In this document: positions 12,490-26,157 of the stretch, in pieces
Numbering within the stretch: position 1 is the first letter of the stretch
Layout of the letters: every line of letters starts with the position of its first letter
NCBI GenBank assembly: GCA_023634235.1
Contig: JAMKCF010000006.1
Location: 10,693,751-10,757,750 of the forward strand
Length of the DNA: 64,000 nt
Direction of reading: 5' to 3'
From: Pisaster brevispinus
Taxonomy: Eukaryota; Echinodermata; Asteroidea; Forcipulatida; Asteriidae
Notes under the pieces: model-generated
Seen by the model: only the letters and a program-made list of their open reading frames with translations
What the model was told of the DNA's origin: nothing
The model's database searches: none
Translations under genes and position numbers: made by a program

Positions 12490-14633
12490 AAAGTAGCAAA
12501 AATTGTCTGGGTCAGCAGATGTGCGCACCTGACATTATGACTAGTATGTGTTGTATGTGTACCAACAGGATCATGGTGAAATTTGCTAGACCATTTGTTT
12601 TAAGCTGTTTTGTCAACAATTCCAGTTTGAAATCATCTTGGTGGGTTTTGACATCTATATAGGCTGCCAACTCTTTACCTGAAGAAAGTACACGCTAAAG
12701 CACATGAGGGATAGATAATTTACATAGTGCCTAGGTTGTCTTTATACAGTTTGACTTTGAGAACATTGAGAACGTACACCTACATGTGGTTCAGGACAGT
12801 CCAGAGGCAACTGATGCAATCCTATTTATTTATCTTTTGTTTGTTTGACCTAAACAAGTAATGTGTAAGGTTTTCAGTCTGTTTGAAACACCTTAAATTG
12901 AATCACATTGACTGTTGAATTGAACAAGATGCTGACTTTCATGTCATTATGTAAAACGTACAACAACCACTTCAAACTGTCTGCGCCACAGGACAAAGCA
13001 ACAGTGTCCTTGTAATGTTATGCAGGGGTAGTGAAAACAATGAATACAATGCTCAAAGAATAAATGTAATCACACGTGACTGGCTGGCTCATTTTTGTCC
13101 CTTCAGTACGTGTGCATCAGGCGTGAGAATGTCCGTTGTTTGTGACATTTAGTAGGCTGATGTCTTTGGATTGTGATTTGTGTCTTTTGAACTATCATTA
13201 AGTGAACTATCATCAGGAACAAGTCAGTGCCCTAGGAAGAAGTCAAAGCTTGCTGGAATGGAAATTTAGTCTTGAAGGTCGAACATGTACATTTACATGT
13301 ACATGTATTTTTCAGAACTCCCTATCCGCCTTGTCACCAGTAATTACATAAATAATGTACCTGTACCTCAACTTGTAATGCATTACAGTCTTTGCAATCG
13401 AAAAACTTGCCATATTTTGGGGAGGGAAAACTTCCTTGCTCTTGTAAGATCATAAAGCTTTATGCTAAGATTCTGAAAAAGGAAACGTCGGGCCTGCACA
13501 TATAAATTTATAAGATTATTATTTCATGCACAGCATATTTGTAAACACATTTTTACATGAATACATGTGTGTGATTGTGCTCATAGCGACAGGCTGAACA
13601 GGCCCCCCCCCCCTCCAGGTGCATTTTTTTATGGTTCTATGTACCTCACTTTACAGTAGTGGTGTGCATGTGTAGGTATTTGCCAGGCACAGTGAGGCAG
13701 TCCATTGTTACATCATACAATGCCCAGCCCAAACTGCTTTTATTCACATTGTTGACTCAGGGAACCAAGGTCTGCCTACCTTTGGACCAGGGTGCTGTAG
13801 AAAGCGCAGTCAGAGGGCAAATATGGCGCTGCATAGTTCAGTGGTTAATAACAACTGAATGCTTGGAGCTGCACTCAACGCACGCATTACTCATGCACCA
13901 TGTACATGTACTTACGTAGTGTATGAATGTGCACCATTTACATTATGAGAACTTGTCTCCAAATCAGCGGGACATTCTTGTGTTCGAACACCAAACTGGC
14001 AACAGCCAATCTCGTGGAATATAGTGTTTTCTTCCACTGAGGAACATAAATGGATTAACTGTGGTTGAGTAACGACACTTGATACAACAAGGTATTGTGG
14101 TAATGATCGTAAGCTTTTACAGGATTCCAATCCACAACCTTTTTGTCCTCGCTCGCACTCTTACTCGTGTCTTGACAAGATCTCAGAATTCACTTGGCGG
14201 AGAATTTGTTATTTGTAAAGACGTACTGCATTTTTAATTAGGCTATAAAATTACTTGGCGCATGTGTACATATAGCAAGGTTGATGCGGATCTGTAATTT
14301 ATGTATTATTGTAGATTACATATGATACATGTATGGTACGTACACAAGGTACAATATGTTGGGATAGACACTGTATTGGCTCAAGAAACGGTTACATGTA
14401 GGAAACTAAACAGTTCCCGCTGTTTCATTATGTGGGCTGCTAGGAAGTTACATTCATCACCAATGGCCGTCATCTGTTGATTTGGTGAACTACATGTATG
14501 TGGCAGATTGACTCTGTTGGACAGAAGACTTGTCTGTACTTGGTCAGAAATAATGTGAGGTTTTGTGAACGTTACTGTTTACTTGATACACTCCTTTAAA
14601 TTAACCATGTTGGTGTTTGTTTATTTTTGTGCA
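12490..14633. other. Non-coding stretch before the first recognised exon
   Basis: Nothing coding is supported. It includes a GCTGCCAACTCT fragment (about 12663) of the MITE family seen at 31066 and a C run at 13603-13613. A 5' non-coding exon or promoter of the ZO gene may lie here or further upstream, but no motif decides it. Confidence 0.35.
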
Positions 14634-14743
14634 GATAATTTAAACAAGCGCTGAGACATCTACTTCCGCAGCAAAGGACAATAATCTGTCCAAATAGAGT
14701 TCTCTTTTCTGGACTCACCACAAGACACTCTTTAATTTACACC
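14634..14743 (+). other. 5' UTR part of first coding exon
   Basis: A T-rich tract ending TTTTTGTGCAG stops at about 14633 and looks like a splice acceptor. About 110 non-coding bases then precede the ATG in a good context (ACCATGG). This implies an upstream non-coding exon and promoter that I could not locate. Alternatively, transcription starts within this stretch. Confidence 0.5.
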
Positions 14744-14937
14744 ATGGATGACATGGATGACCCTATGGCGGTTGCCTCGCCCATAGGGAAACAAGGCGGT
14801 TACACCAATGGGTATGACAGTGGACCAGCTAAGGGGTGGAGTCACCCAGGGGGAGGAGGAGGAATGATGGTCAATTTATCCATGGATGATGATGTCGTAG
14901 ACCCCATAGCAGCCAGTATGGAACTGCCAGACAGCAG
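14744..14937 (+). CDS. ZO exon 1: N-terminal tail, isoform A start
   Basis: The ATG lies in ACCATGG and opens a 64-residue low-complexity tail (starts [11 protein letters not shown], with a glycine run and an acidic MDDD patch). The reading frame runs to AGCAG|GTAATT and ends after two bases of a codon. That phase is completed by the A at 22038 to make arginine. The tail is outside any known fold. ZO proteins vary strongly upstream of PDZ1, so lack of similarity is expected. Start choice rests on Kozak context and on the lack of an acceptable upstream in-frame ATG in the exon. Confidence 0.85.
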
Positions 14938-17900
14938 GTAATTGTTTGTTTGTTGTACCTAGTAATGAAGTTCTTATTCTGCAGAAAGTTTTTGCTTCTT
15001 GTAGCATTTTTTAACAACAAAAATTTGTCTTTTTGGGTTTACCTTCTAACTCAACAGAATTGAATAGTATATTTATTGGACTCAAAGTAAACATTATTTT
15101 GAACACATTTGAAATGAAAGAGGGGGTGAGGTATTATTGTGTACTTTCTGTTTTGCCTTCCATTTAATAGCATTTGATTTGAACTGTTTTAACTTGAATG
15201 AGCACTAAAAGAAGATTTATTTCATTTGTAAATTGTCTTCAACACTCAACAGTATTGAAAGATATTTATCAGACTAAAGTCAACATTTTAAAAACAGAAA
15301 CACAAGACTGACAGATTTGTCCAGTCACGAGTTAACTTGCCCGAGTTCACCTGGGGCCCGTGGTCCAGTGTAAATTTCGAGCCCTGCGGTAGTATGAATA
15401 TAATACATTTTAAAATCATAAACAAAACTTGCACCATCGTCAGTAACCACTGAAAGCAGTTTTGTTAAAGTGTGTGTGTTTTTCAGTGACACTTACATGT
15501 ACATACAATACAGTACATTAAATTACAAATAGGCTTGTCTAAATTAAGTGCTTTTTACAGTATCCGGTTATCCAATGAACTTTTTGCGTGTACTATCCAT
15601 GTATTTGTTGCTGTTGAAACTTTCAAAACATTGATGATTGATGAATGAGTTACAGTAATGTCTTTTGAAATCTCCTCTAAGGGCAGTCTTGTGTACATAG
15701 CAAAGCGGGTTGAACGGCACAAGAATAATATTGGTTGAGTGTTTCTTCTTTCACAACAAATCCTGGGCGAAGAGACATATGATTCCTTTGGCATGGAAAT
15801 GGGCTAAGAGTTGACAATGCAAAGTAAAATGGGGTCAGGGTTGTGGAATGTCAATAGCTGATGCTGACTTTATATATGACAAAGACAACAATTCTGACCA
15901 AAGTGTTGTTGCTCAAGCTTACACCCGTATGTAAATTACTTTATTCCTGCTACTGTACTCTAACCTATTCCAACATGAAGTTCAAAATATTTTAAGAACG
16001 TTAAAGAGTGTATGTTTAATGGCATGTGGGTTGCATACTCCACGTAAAACCTACACTACATGACTCTCTCCCTGGTACTTTCTTTCCAGTTTATTATTTT
16101 GCATGTAAAAGACGTTTCTCACAGTTACCTGGGCTTGTCGGAGGGACTGAAGGTCATGTTGAATACAGTTGGCCTCTGGTTATCTACACATGTCAGTTAG
16201 TTCTTTGTCCAAACAATCAATGTCCAGCTTCAATCTTGTTCACATTTTTTTCACTCTTTTTAAATAATGAATTGCAATTCCATTTGCAACCGCAAGTAAG
16301 TAATTTGTCAATAACAATCAATCAATTTGTCATTACCAATCAATTGATTTGTCACCCACCTATAAATACATGTAATAAAGTTGTTAAACACTATTGAGAA
16401 AATGCAAAAAGTAAGAGCCCCTCTGTCAAATTTTATGTCACATCTGTTGAAATCGGTTACCAAAAAGAGAGAGAAAAATGTTTTAGTAATTTTAAGGACA
16501 GTTTACATGCATTACTTGCTGTACTATTGGTTTTTGGCTGAGCACCCGGTTTTCTTTGTATTGATTTTACTGTCTCAAAAATTCAATATCAGAAGTACAA
16601 TGTACATGTATGCAATTTACATAGTACCTTTTGAATCCGTCAGAGTTTAAATAAATGTTAACCATTTGGCTGTAATAATAAGAACACCTTTTTCTTAAAC
16701 ACACGCATATTTATCAGTTTGTCTTATTTCTTTGCAATTCAGTGGAGGAAAAATCTTGAAAATGACATAGCTGACTGTGATGTCTAAATTACAGTGAAAT
16801 ACTAACAGTGATTTTCAAACCCCCAGGGAAGGGGCAACAAATCTATACAGAAAAACTAAATTTTGATGCTAACTGTCCATGTTACAGTTCAGTATAAAAA
16901 GTAACCCAATAATAATTGTAATGTAATGTAATTGTTCTTGGTAGTTTTCAAACAAAAGTATTGGTTAGTTTATAACATAAATTTTCTGAGTGATATCAGA
17001 AGCGCCAGTGGTAAGATTTACACATGTACATCCATGGTTTTACCAGACACTTCACTAAATCATAAATGTATGTGAAACTTATGAAAAACGTTTGGAGCAA
17101 TATCAAAGTGGGAAAGTGCAACCTCTAGTTCCCACAGATCACATCCCTGCCACAAATTGGATTGATCAGAAACGCTTCACTAGAATAATACCAGAGACTC
17201 CAGGGAAAACAACAAATTCTTGAGAGGTTTGTCACAGTAGGGTACCTGGTGTACATGTATGTATCATGTGTCACAACATGGAGATATTGTCCAGGACTGG
17301 ATGGCAGATAAGACCCTCCAACATCTAGTCTAAACACTTAAGGTCATGGAGCCTTACATTAGGAGGGCAAAGTAAGGACGGAATTAAGAATTTGTACTCC
17401 AAAAATTAATGACCATAAAAACTAACTTGGTGAGAAGCACTGCAGCTGTTGATACATGTAGTACATATTTTAGTATGAATTCTTTTGAGAAAGGATTCCC
17501 TTCAAAGTAACACGGTATGAATGATGACAGAATGATGTTTCACCCCCAAAAGTTTGAAACTAAGAAGGTTTCGCAGAATTTTGAAGGTTGGTGTCCATTC
17601 GGGAATGCCGCGGCCAGAGATGCAGTTGGTACCTGCCGTCACCTTGCTAAACATGGTTGGATTTGACATTCTTATGAAAATATATTGACAGTTTTTTGCT
17701 GTTTTCTCAGCAAGCAAACATTCATAGTATTCATTTGGAACTTTCACATTGGCTTTTATTGTATTTTTCTTTATAGATTTGCCTATAAACCACAGAAATC
17801 AAACAATCATTTTAAAAAAGTTACAATTAGTATAAATTATCTGGAAAAAGCTTTGTCTTTTTATAAAGTTTCATTTTTGTGTGTGACAATTTTGAAACTA

Positions 17901-20900
17901 AAATCGGCGAGTGTATTTTCACATGTAGATGTCTACAATGTGGATTAATTGCTACTTATTCTCTTGAATGAGAAATGAGAAATTGGTAATGTAGCAGAAT
18001 CAAACAACAGTTATGATTTTTATATAGGTTACAGAGCTTGAAATTTACACTGGACCACACAGCTACATGTATGTAAGATGAGTGATTATACCATCAATCG
18101 GGCCAGTAAACTCATGACTGGAAAAGTTTTTGTTCAAATATTGACATTATCAGTCTGATAAATATCTTTCAATTCTGTTGAGTATTGAAGAATTCTTACC
18201 CATAATACAAATGAGATTGATAGAGATATTTTCTTTGTGCTTTTCAAATTAAGACAGTTCAAATATTTTAAAACTGTGTCTAGGATTTTCTTTTCTCATT
18301 TCAATTTTGGTAGGCCTATGGTAAAAAATGTCTGATTCCGTAAACATTTTGAGCTATAAGCCCTGTATGGTCTTGTGAATTTTCCCCCAAAAATGTTTAC
18401 CCTGATGTTATTAAAAAGTGCTCTAGGCGAAATGAAATCATTCCCTGATATTGGGTAGTTGAAATATCATTCCATGTCGACAGATGTCATAAAGTAAACA
18501 TACACTGGCCCTAATAAGCGTTCGTTTACATGTACCTGTACTTGTTGCACAGCCTTCGCTATAATTTTCCAGTCCACATAATGTGATGTTAACCAGCATT
18601 ATATAAGCATACATGTAACTGTCTGTCAGTTCTTTGGTTACATGTACTGGTACCCATTTGTAGTATAAGCAATTATTTTGCTGAATGGTAAGGTTCCAAG
18701 TGCAATGTGTGCTACTGATGCAAAAACAAATAAAGCCTACGCTGTGTTGTGCAAACTGAATACGTATAAACTTTAAAACACTAACAGTTGTCTGCTCGAC
18801 ATGCAAGTGGAATGATGTATTGCAAGTGTACAACGAGGGAAAGCTGGAGTTGTTAGGCCTGGTGGTAGTTGCACCTTTGGATACTTTTTACTGGACGAGA
18901 TGAATGACGATAATTTACTAGTGCCGGAAAGCATGACTCAGTTGGATTTATCCATGGGCCCAGGCAAGAGTGAAGCCAATGACGAGAGGCAAGTTGATAC
19001 ACACTAAGCACTTCTCAAGTGTTTTCTGTGGTAACAATAATGGTGCTGATGGAGCTGCTCAGCAGAAATAAAGGGCTAAGCAAGAATTTGCGGGAGACTC
19101 ACATTTTGGCGGGTACATGTAACCTGTTGCTGCTAAACTTGTCAGTGTACTTACATGTAACAGTGCTATGTTTAGTGGTGGTTGTGATAAGGATGTACTG
19201 TATATTTAGCTCCATGGATTAGAGGGATTAAAATAGCCCACAGTTCTGACATTCTTTCTATGGTTTTTCACACAATGGTAGGCCTGATGTATTTGGAGGT
19301 GTGTCCTCACAAGATGGCCACCTATAATCTATGTGTAGTTCTACATGTATCTGGGTTTGGTTCCATCTGGGTTCAGTTCTATACAGGTTGAGCATGTTGG
19401 CTCTATGGTTATCTGACAGGGATGATGTATAACTTGTAGTTCATGTGCAGTGTACATAACACCCAGCAAATCCCATGAGCAGTGTCGGTGATGTGACCTA
19501 TTAAATTTTAAGAATTTGTTCCAACCAACCTCAGGGCCACCTCAACTATTTTGTGCTTATAATGTAGGCCTACATGCCTGACGTACATTGAGGATTGTTC
19601 CTGTAAGTGTAGACTAAGATTTTGTACCATTTTCACCTCATAGGCCTATTTCATGGGATGAAGAAAGCTGTGTTGAGTTATACATGTACATAAATATGGA
19701 GTGAATGTGAAATATTATACAAGTATGCCTATAAATGAATATTGGAATGCGCATATTCATGCATTAAATGCAATGTGCCTCACAGTTGCTTTAAAAACAC
19801 GCATTCAAAACGCTGACGGAGGATTAAATGTGCATACATGATACTGCACACGTATTGTGCAATAAAAACAAACTGTAAAAGCAGGAACATTTCACAGTAC
19901 AAATAATGCACTTCCAGTTCCGCCCCCCCCCCTCCCCTGCAACTTTTTCCCACACAAACACTGTCATCAAACTTGTTTGTAGTGTATGGTTGGAGTGCAT
20001 ACTCACCAATGTGTGAAATCTGTATTGATGGCTGGCATGGCTGGGTTGTCACCCTTGTGCTATGTCTGTGTATGTCACAACTCAGTGATGTGGTATTCGC
20101 ATGCCAATCCATTGACTAACAGGCAACCAGTGTACCCACACATCAGTAATATTTTGTTGTTGTGTTGTAGTTGGACTGTACACAAAGCATCGGTTTCATG
20201 GAAGGAAACAAATTCTTTATTTTGTAATTTTTCTCTATTCAACAAGTGTTCAACCATGTGTGTACATGTAAATAATATAAAATTAATTCTTGGAATTTAG
20301 TGTTAAAAAGTACAATAATTCCAATCACACAGCAATAGAGGTGGGCTTTGCATGGGGTCAAAGGCTTGTATGAGATTAGTCCCACATATATGCTAATGTA
20401 CTTGTGTACTGTACTTCCAATGTAATTTGAATAATAAATACACATTGTTCATGTGCATTAAAACATTCTCCTTGAAACAACATACATTGTACACTGTACT
20501 GAGCAAGAACTACATTGCACTGAACTCTCAAACTTGACTTGAAGTTTGTTTTTTGCATATTGGTTTTGGGGGCTTAAAGTACATGTACATGTAAGCTTAT
20601 TTTTTAACGTAATAGCTTTCTAAAAAGTAACAAATACTGAAACTTAAGACCTGATCCTCACATGATGTCAAATTATAAACATGTAGTTTTTTTACTATGA
20701 TTACAGTTTGCATACAAATGCAAAGAAAATACATGTGAAAAAAGCCTAAACAATTTTTTTTTATTGGCATTACAATCCTGTGGAGGGTCATAAAAAGTTT
20801 TCAACTTGACTCATCAAGTACTTAGCCAAATTTAAATGTACGGATACGCGTCAGAACTCGGAAGCCATTTCTACAGGAATTTTATAACAAACATGATGTA

Positions 20901-23900
20901 CAGTACATGTACATGTGTATGTACATACATCAATTTATTGCTATCTATGTGAGGACTTTCCTTTGTCCCTCTAACTTAACACTCTCCATAGACTAAGCGC
21001 ACGAAAAAATGTGAGGACACAAAAATACAAAGGATTCCAATGTGAGGACAGCATTGTCCCTTTTGTATTCCTTTGTTCTACTGTCCCCACTCTTATGGTA
21101 TTACCATTACATGTATAGTAGGCCTACATGTACATAATGTACACAAACTTGTAAATTATTTACTTTCACAGGGTACATTTACACACTAGATTGTTACTCA
21201 TGAAAGCCCATTGTATTTAGTTATAATTAGGATAATGACTGACTTGTTAGTGTTCCCCTAGTAATTACTGTTTGGATTGTAATGTGTAATGGGGCATTTC
21301 GGTTGAATAAAAACTACAATGCGCTGTACTTGTAGCCGTACATGTAACCATGTCACAGTTCACACTGGAGCACCTGCCAGAGTCCAGAAACTAAATTATG
21401 TACGGAATCACATGCACAAATTGAAAACAAACTTAAGCAATTAGAACTACTTGCTTCTAATATGTAATTACCTTTCATGTAATGTAATTTCATTGCGCTG
21501 TGATATGTGATTGTATCAAATACTAGAGGATTAGAATGAGAGTTGTATTTCTCATCAAAGGGTAGGTTCATAGAAACAGAAATTCAAATTTATAGGCAAA
21601 ATTACAAAGATTGATACATGTAAAATAAAACTCACATGTGAAAGTTTCAGCTGAATACAGTTTTACTTGTTGAGAAAACAGCAACAAAACTTTCACTTTT
21701 TGCCTAAGACAACGCATCCATCCACATTTTTGAGGTGACAGCGAGTACCTACTGAATCTCTGGCCACAGCATTCGTGAACTGACACCAACCCTCAGAAAT
21801 CTGCGAAAAGTTTCATGCATTCAAATAACTTTGCGTGAAAAATTTTCAAAACCATATTACCTGGAAAAGGATTCCTTTTTTTTAAACAGTTAATACTAAT
21901 CAACAGCCACAGTGCTTTTCACCAACAGTAAGTTTTGATGGTCATTAAGTTTTTGGAGTATTTACCAATCTACATTATCACCCTACCTTTAACAAAGTTA
22001 TATGTTATATAAATTTATATTTTCTTTATTTTCATAGATATGATCCCCAATCACAGAGACGGCCGTCACCAGTATCCTCCTACCAATCTGATCCATATGA
22101 TCAGAGATCAGATGCCAACCAACAGTATCGCCAACCCTCATCTGGTTATTCTTCATATCCTGTAAGTACATGACGTTTTTATTTTGTTTTATTTTTTTGT
22201 TGGGGGGGGATCATTTTAGGGTTCCAAATGCAACATTTGGTTCTTGAAATCGCCATTTTATGACATGTTTTTGGCTTGTGGTACAATGTAGCCATAAGGC
22301 CCAACTTCATAGAGCTGCACAGCCAGTTTTGCTGAACAATTTTGTGCTAAGCAAAATTTAACCGGATACCAGTCAAAGATGGTGCACATGGCATGGTACC
22401 TTGGCAGGTAACCTTGTTCAGGTATACTCTGCCTTAAAGGATGGCCCCCTGCTCTTACAGAGTTGCTATGCTGCACAGCAAACTCTTGTCCTTTTTATCT
22501 TGCCTAATGTTAGACAGTGTAGACGGATTGACCTTCTAACACAGTATGAAAGGTAGCAGAATGCTGTAAAAAGCGTCCCTAGTGTGGTCAAATGAAACAT
22601 ACAAATGGAGATTTTGCAACGCGGTAACACCTAAAAGTGTTATCACTTTTATCAGTCTGATCAGTTTATGTAGACCTGGTGGAAGCATTTACAAATATCA
22701 AAGCACAATCCTGTTAAAAAATAAACAATAAAATAACTTGATGTCTATGTATAATTTCAACCATCATATTTTTGTACTAAATAAACACTTAGAGCAGCGT
22801 TGGGACGCGTCAGAGTCGCAGATAAACTGAGCAAAGTTCAATTATGCAAAATCGATTTGCAGTTTAGAGCATGGTGTAGGCCTATTGGGTCCTTCATGTA
22901 CTACATGTAGTTTAGCATGTACTTGTACCTTTCTTCAGGAAAAGAGTTTGCAGCCCTTCAACAATACGTCCACCTTCCGCCTTGATTTGAATTCAAAATG
23001 TGTTCATGCATGCATCACTAATATCAGGTTGGGAGGGCTGCATCACTAATATCAGGTTGGGAGGGCTTAGAATGGTCGAGTACACCATTGAAGGAAAACG
23101 ACCTATACATGCACATTTAGGGGAAAAGGATTAATGAACTTTGATATGGGGAAATATTGAAAGTCTGTTTGTAGTACATATTACACATAAGCCGGTGGGT
23201 TTACGGTTATTTTTGTCAAATGTACAGAACATATGTAGTACTCAGTGTTTCCCGCTTGTTTCATTTCAGTCAGTTATTTCATGCACTCAAACCCCATGCT
23301 CACACACCCACCCTTACGTGTATGCACATTAGTGCAGTGTTAAATAATGAATCAAGTCTATTCGCTGTTAACATTTGTGATCAGTTTTTCTTTTAAAACA
23401 AAATGTTCAATCATTTTCTATGTGGTGGTGTTTGTTACATTTATTTTGTTTTTATTGTTTTTATGTATTGTTAATTTTCTTGTTGCCTTTCTACTGTATG
23501 TACTTGATGTTTTGTACAATGTAGTCTGCCCTCAATGCTAGCACTACCCACTTTCAATGTTCTTTGGAGCTAATATGAGCAATAATGCACAATAATTATT
23601 TTAATAACATAGTACAGTACCAGTACATTTTGAAAAACCTCTTTAGGATTGTTTAAATCTTGTGTCTGCTAGTAAGGAGCCAAAAAAAGCAATAATTATT
23701 TTACCAACATACTGCAGTACCAGTACATTTTGAAAAAAACACATAAACACATCCATGCCAGTATTTAAACACCAAGTGAATTTAGGTCACTCTATGACAT
23801 CTTTAATATGTAGGGCCTATACATGTAGTTTATAAATAATAATACATACATGTAGTGAGAATGATCATGCCATGAGTGTACAGCTGCAGTAATGTGACAT

Positions 23901-26123
23901 GATAGTGGAAAATAATGATTCCCTAAATTATTCAATATATAAAGAATAAGTGTACAACTGTACATTGTATACACTGTACATATACCTACACACCACTAGC
24001 TTTGTGGTACAGTATACAATAGGGCCTTCTTGTAAAACCGTGTTAATTTAATGAACACAAATTGACTGGATCTTGCTTTTGATATTTTAATATGCATTTG
24101 AAATAGTTTGTTTGCATTCAAGAATGCAATTTAACATTTAATCCATTTCGACAGTGTCATGGCACAGTATTTTTAAGCCGACAAACCCAGACGATTGTAA
24201 ACTTGACTCTATACAAGTAGAGCCATATGCTCTCTTTTGTCCCATTTTTATTGACAAATAAACTGTAAGTGGTTTCACATAAAAATACTTAAAATGCCAA
24301 AAAAAATGCAACACAGTCGTGGTGAGTTAACCACTTTTTTCAGATTGTGTGTATGGTTGATCAGAGCAGACACAAAGTTTTACGATTTAGATACTTTTGC
24401 CAAGTTCTCAAATAGGCCTACTTTTTCAAAAATAATTGCATTTATATGACTGGTTAAGTTAAAAGCATAAAAAATGCAAATTTTCAAACAATTAAACCGC
24501 TTTACTGTGGACCAGGAACAATATCATTGCTTACCTGATGTACAACTATGTTTACATGGTAGTGTACATGTAGCTAGAAATTGGATGCACAACTGACTGT
24601 TATAAGAATGATTTTCTCTTGTCAATACATGTACTTTTTACACGGATCCAGTAAATTCCTTATCTTTTATGGCCTGGGTTTTGAGGCATTGCATTGGGAG
24701 TTATCAATGTATATTTTCGTTTGCGGTAACACCGTGTGTTTAGTATACAGTAGTAACTTTGCTGTGTAGATTTGTTCTTGAGAACTTGTTTTTCTACAAT
24801 GTACAATATGTATTTATTCTCCATGGCATTAGAATAGCAAGACAAGTCCCCTAGATCAAATCTACACAGCAAAGTACATGTATATGCACATGGTGTAACC
24901 GCAAACTGAATAAATACTATGTTTTTCATGAATAAGGCTCATAGTACATGTACATGTACTTGCATACACAATATTATTATTCAAAGAGAAATTTAGATGA
25001 ACCTTAAGGTAGGGCTACATGCTTGTACAGTATTCTAGACTGTTTATTTACAGAATGTTTGATTTATAACATGTAGGATGTGCAATGCAGTTATCTTTTC
25101 TTTCAACACAGCAGCGTGTTGGGTACCCTCCACAATCATAGTCAGCCATCATTTAATTCTCAGGGGGCAGTCGTAATATGACATTGACACACGTGTGGAG
25201 GCCTCTCTGAATCCCCCCAGCGCCAGCTGACTGATCACGCCAGTGACCTTCACCTCAGCCACTCAGATGACATTGACACTGGTTGCCTGCAGTGGGGTGG
25301 TTGTCATGACAATTGCTGACACATTCCTTGCATAGTTGGGGCATTAATGGGTTCCTGGTGTATGAAACCAAAGTGGCCCACTCAGTAGGGCGTGGGCCAC
25401 ACCTCCCTAATGACTGAGATGGATTTCAATTTGTTTATTTTGAATTCATGATAGATTATTACTGTGCTCTCAATTGTTATTGTATTTTCAATGATCTAAT
25501 CATAAAAAAGAAAACAATTTGTGTTGGGGATAATCATACAAGTATGATAATTTGAAAGAAGTATGAGATTAAACTGAAAGTATACACATTTATTTTAAAC
25601 TCTGTTTTTCTTACGATTTTGTGTTTTTCTTTTTTCATACACATAGTACAGTACATTATTTTTTATGTGTACGTTGTTTTAGTTATTACCACCAGTGAAC
25701 ATGCTAAGTAAATTAAATTGCAGTGCAATTTAAAACACACAATACAAAGAAGTTTAACAGTTGGTGTGTACAAACAGTACTGTACATACACACATTGTAT
25801 TTTGTTCAACGGTGCTGTGATTTGCTTCATGCACATTATCAAGACATGGGGCCTGAAAAGGCCATTCAATTTCAAGGTATCTACATGTGTACATTGGAGG
25901 TGAATAGAACATGCATTGTAATCTGAAATTAAAGGTCTATTTTAGAATCCCTTTTTAAATTGAAGTTTAGGCAGGTATTCTTATTACTTGGTGCCCTTTA
26001 TTGTTATTTCATTCATTAATTTATTTATTTACATTTATTCATTCATTCATTTATTTGTTTTATTTTTATTTTTTATTTTATTTTTTATTTTATTACTATT
26101 TTATTTTATATTTTATTGAATGG

Positions 26124-26157
<34 letters not shown>

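Larger units (their letters stand above)
14938..18841 (+). other. Intron 1, first part
   Basis: AT-rich intron with reverse copies of the CTGGACCA repeat (about 15235-15390), one MITE copy (17392-17775) and another CTGGACCA repeat (18030-18420). Short open frames here show no domain or splice support. Confidence 0.6.

Noticed and set aside
18438..18833. Minus-strand open frame of 131 codons just upstream of the alternative first exon
   Set aside because: AT-rich with Cys/Thr/Tyr-biased composition and no motif. It looks like chance.
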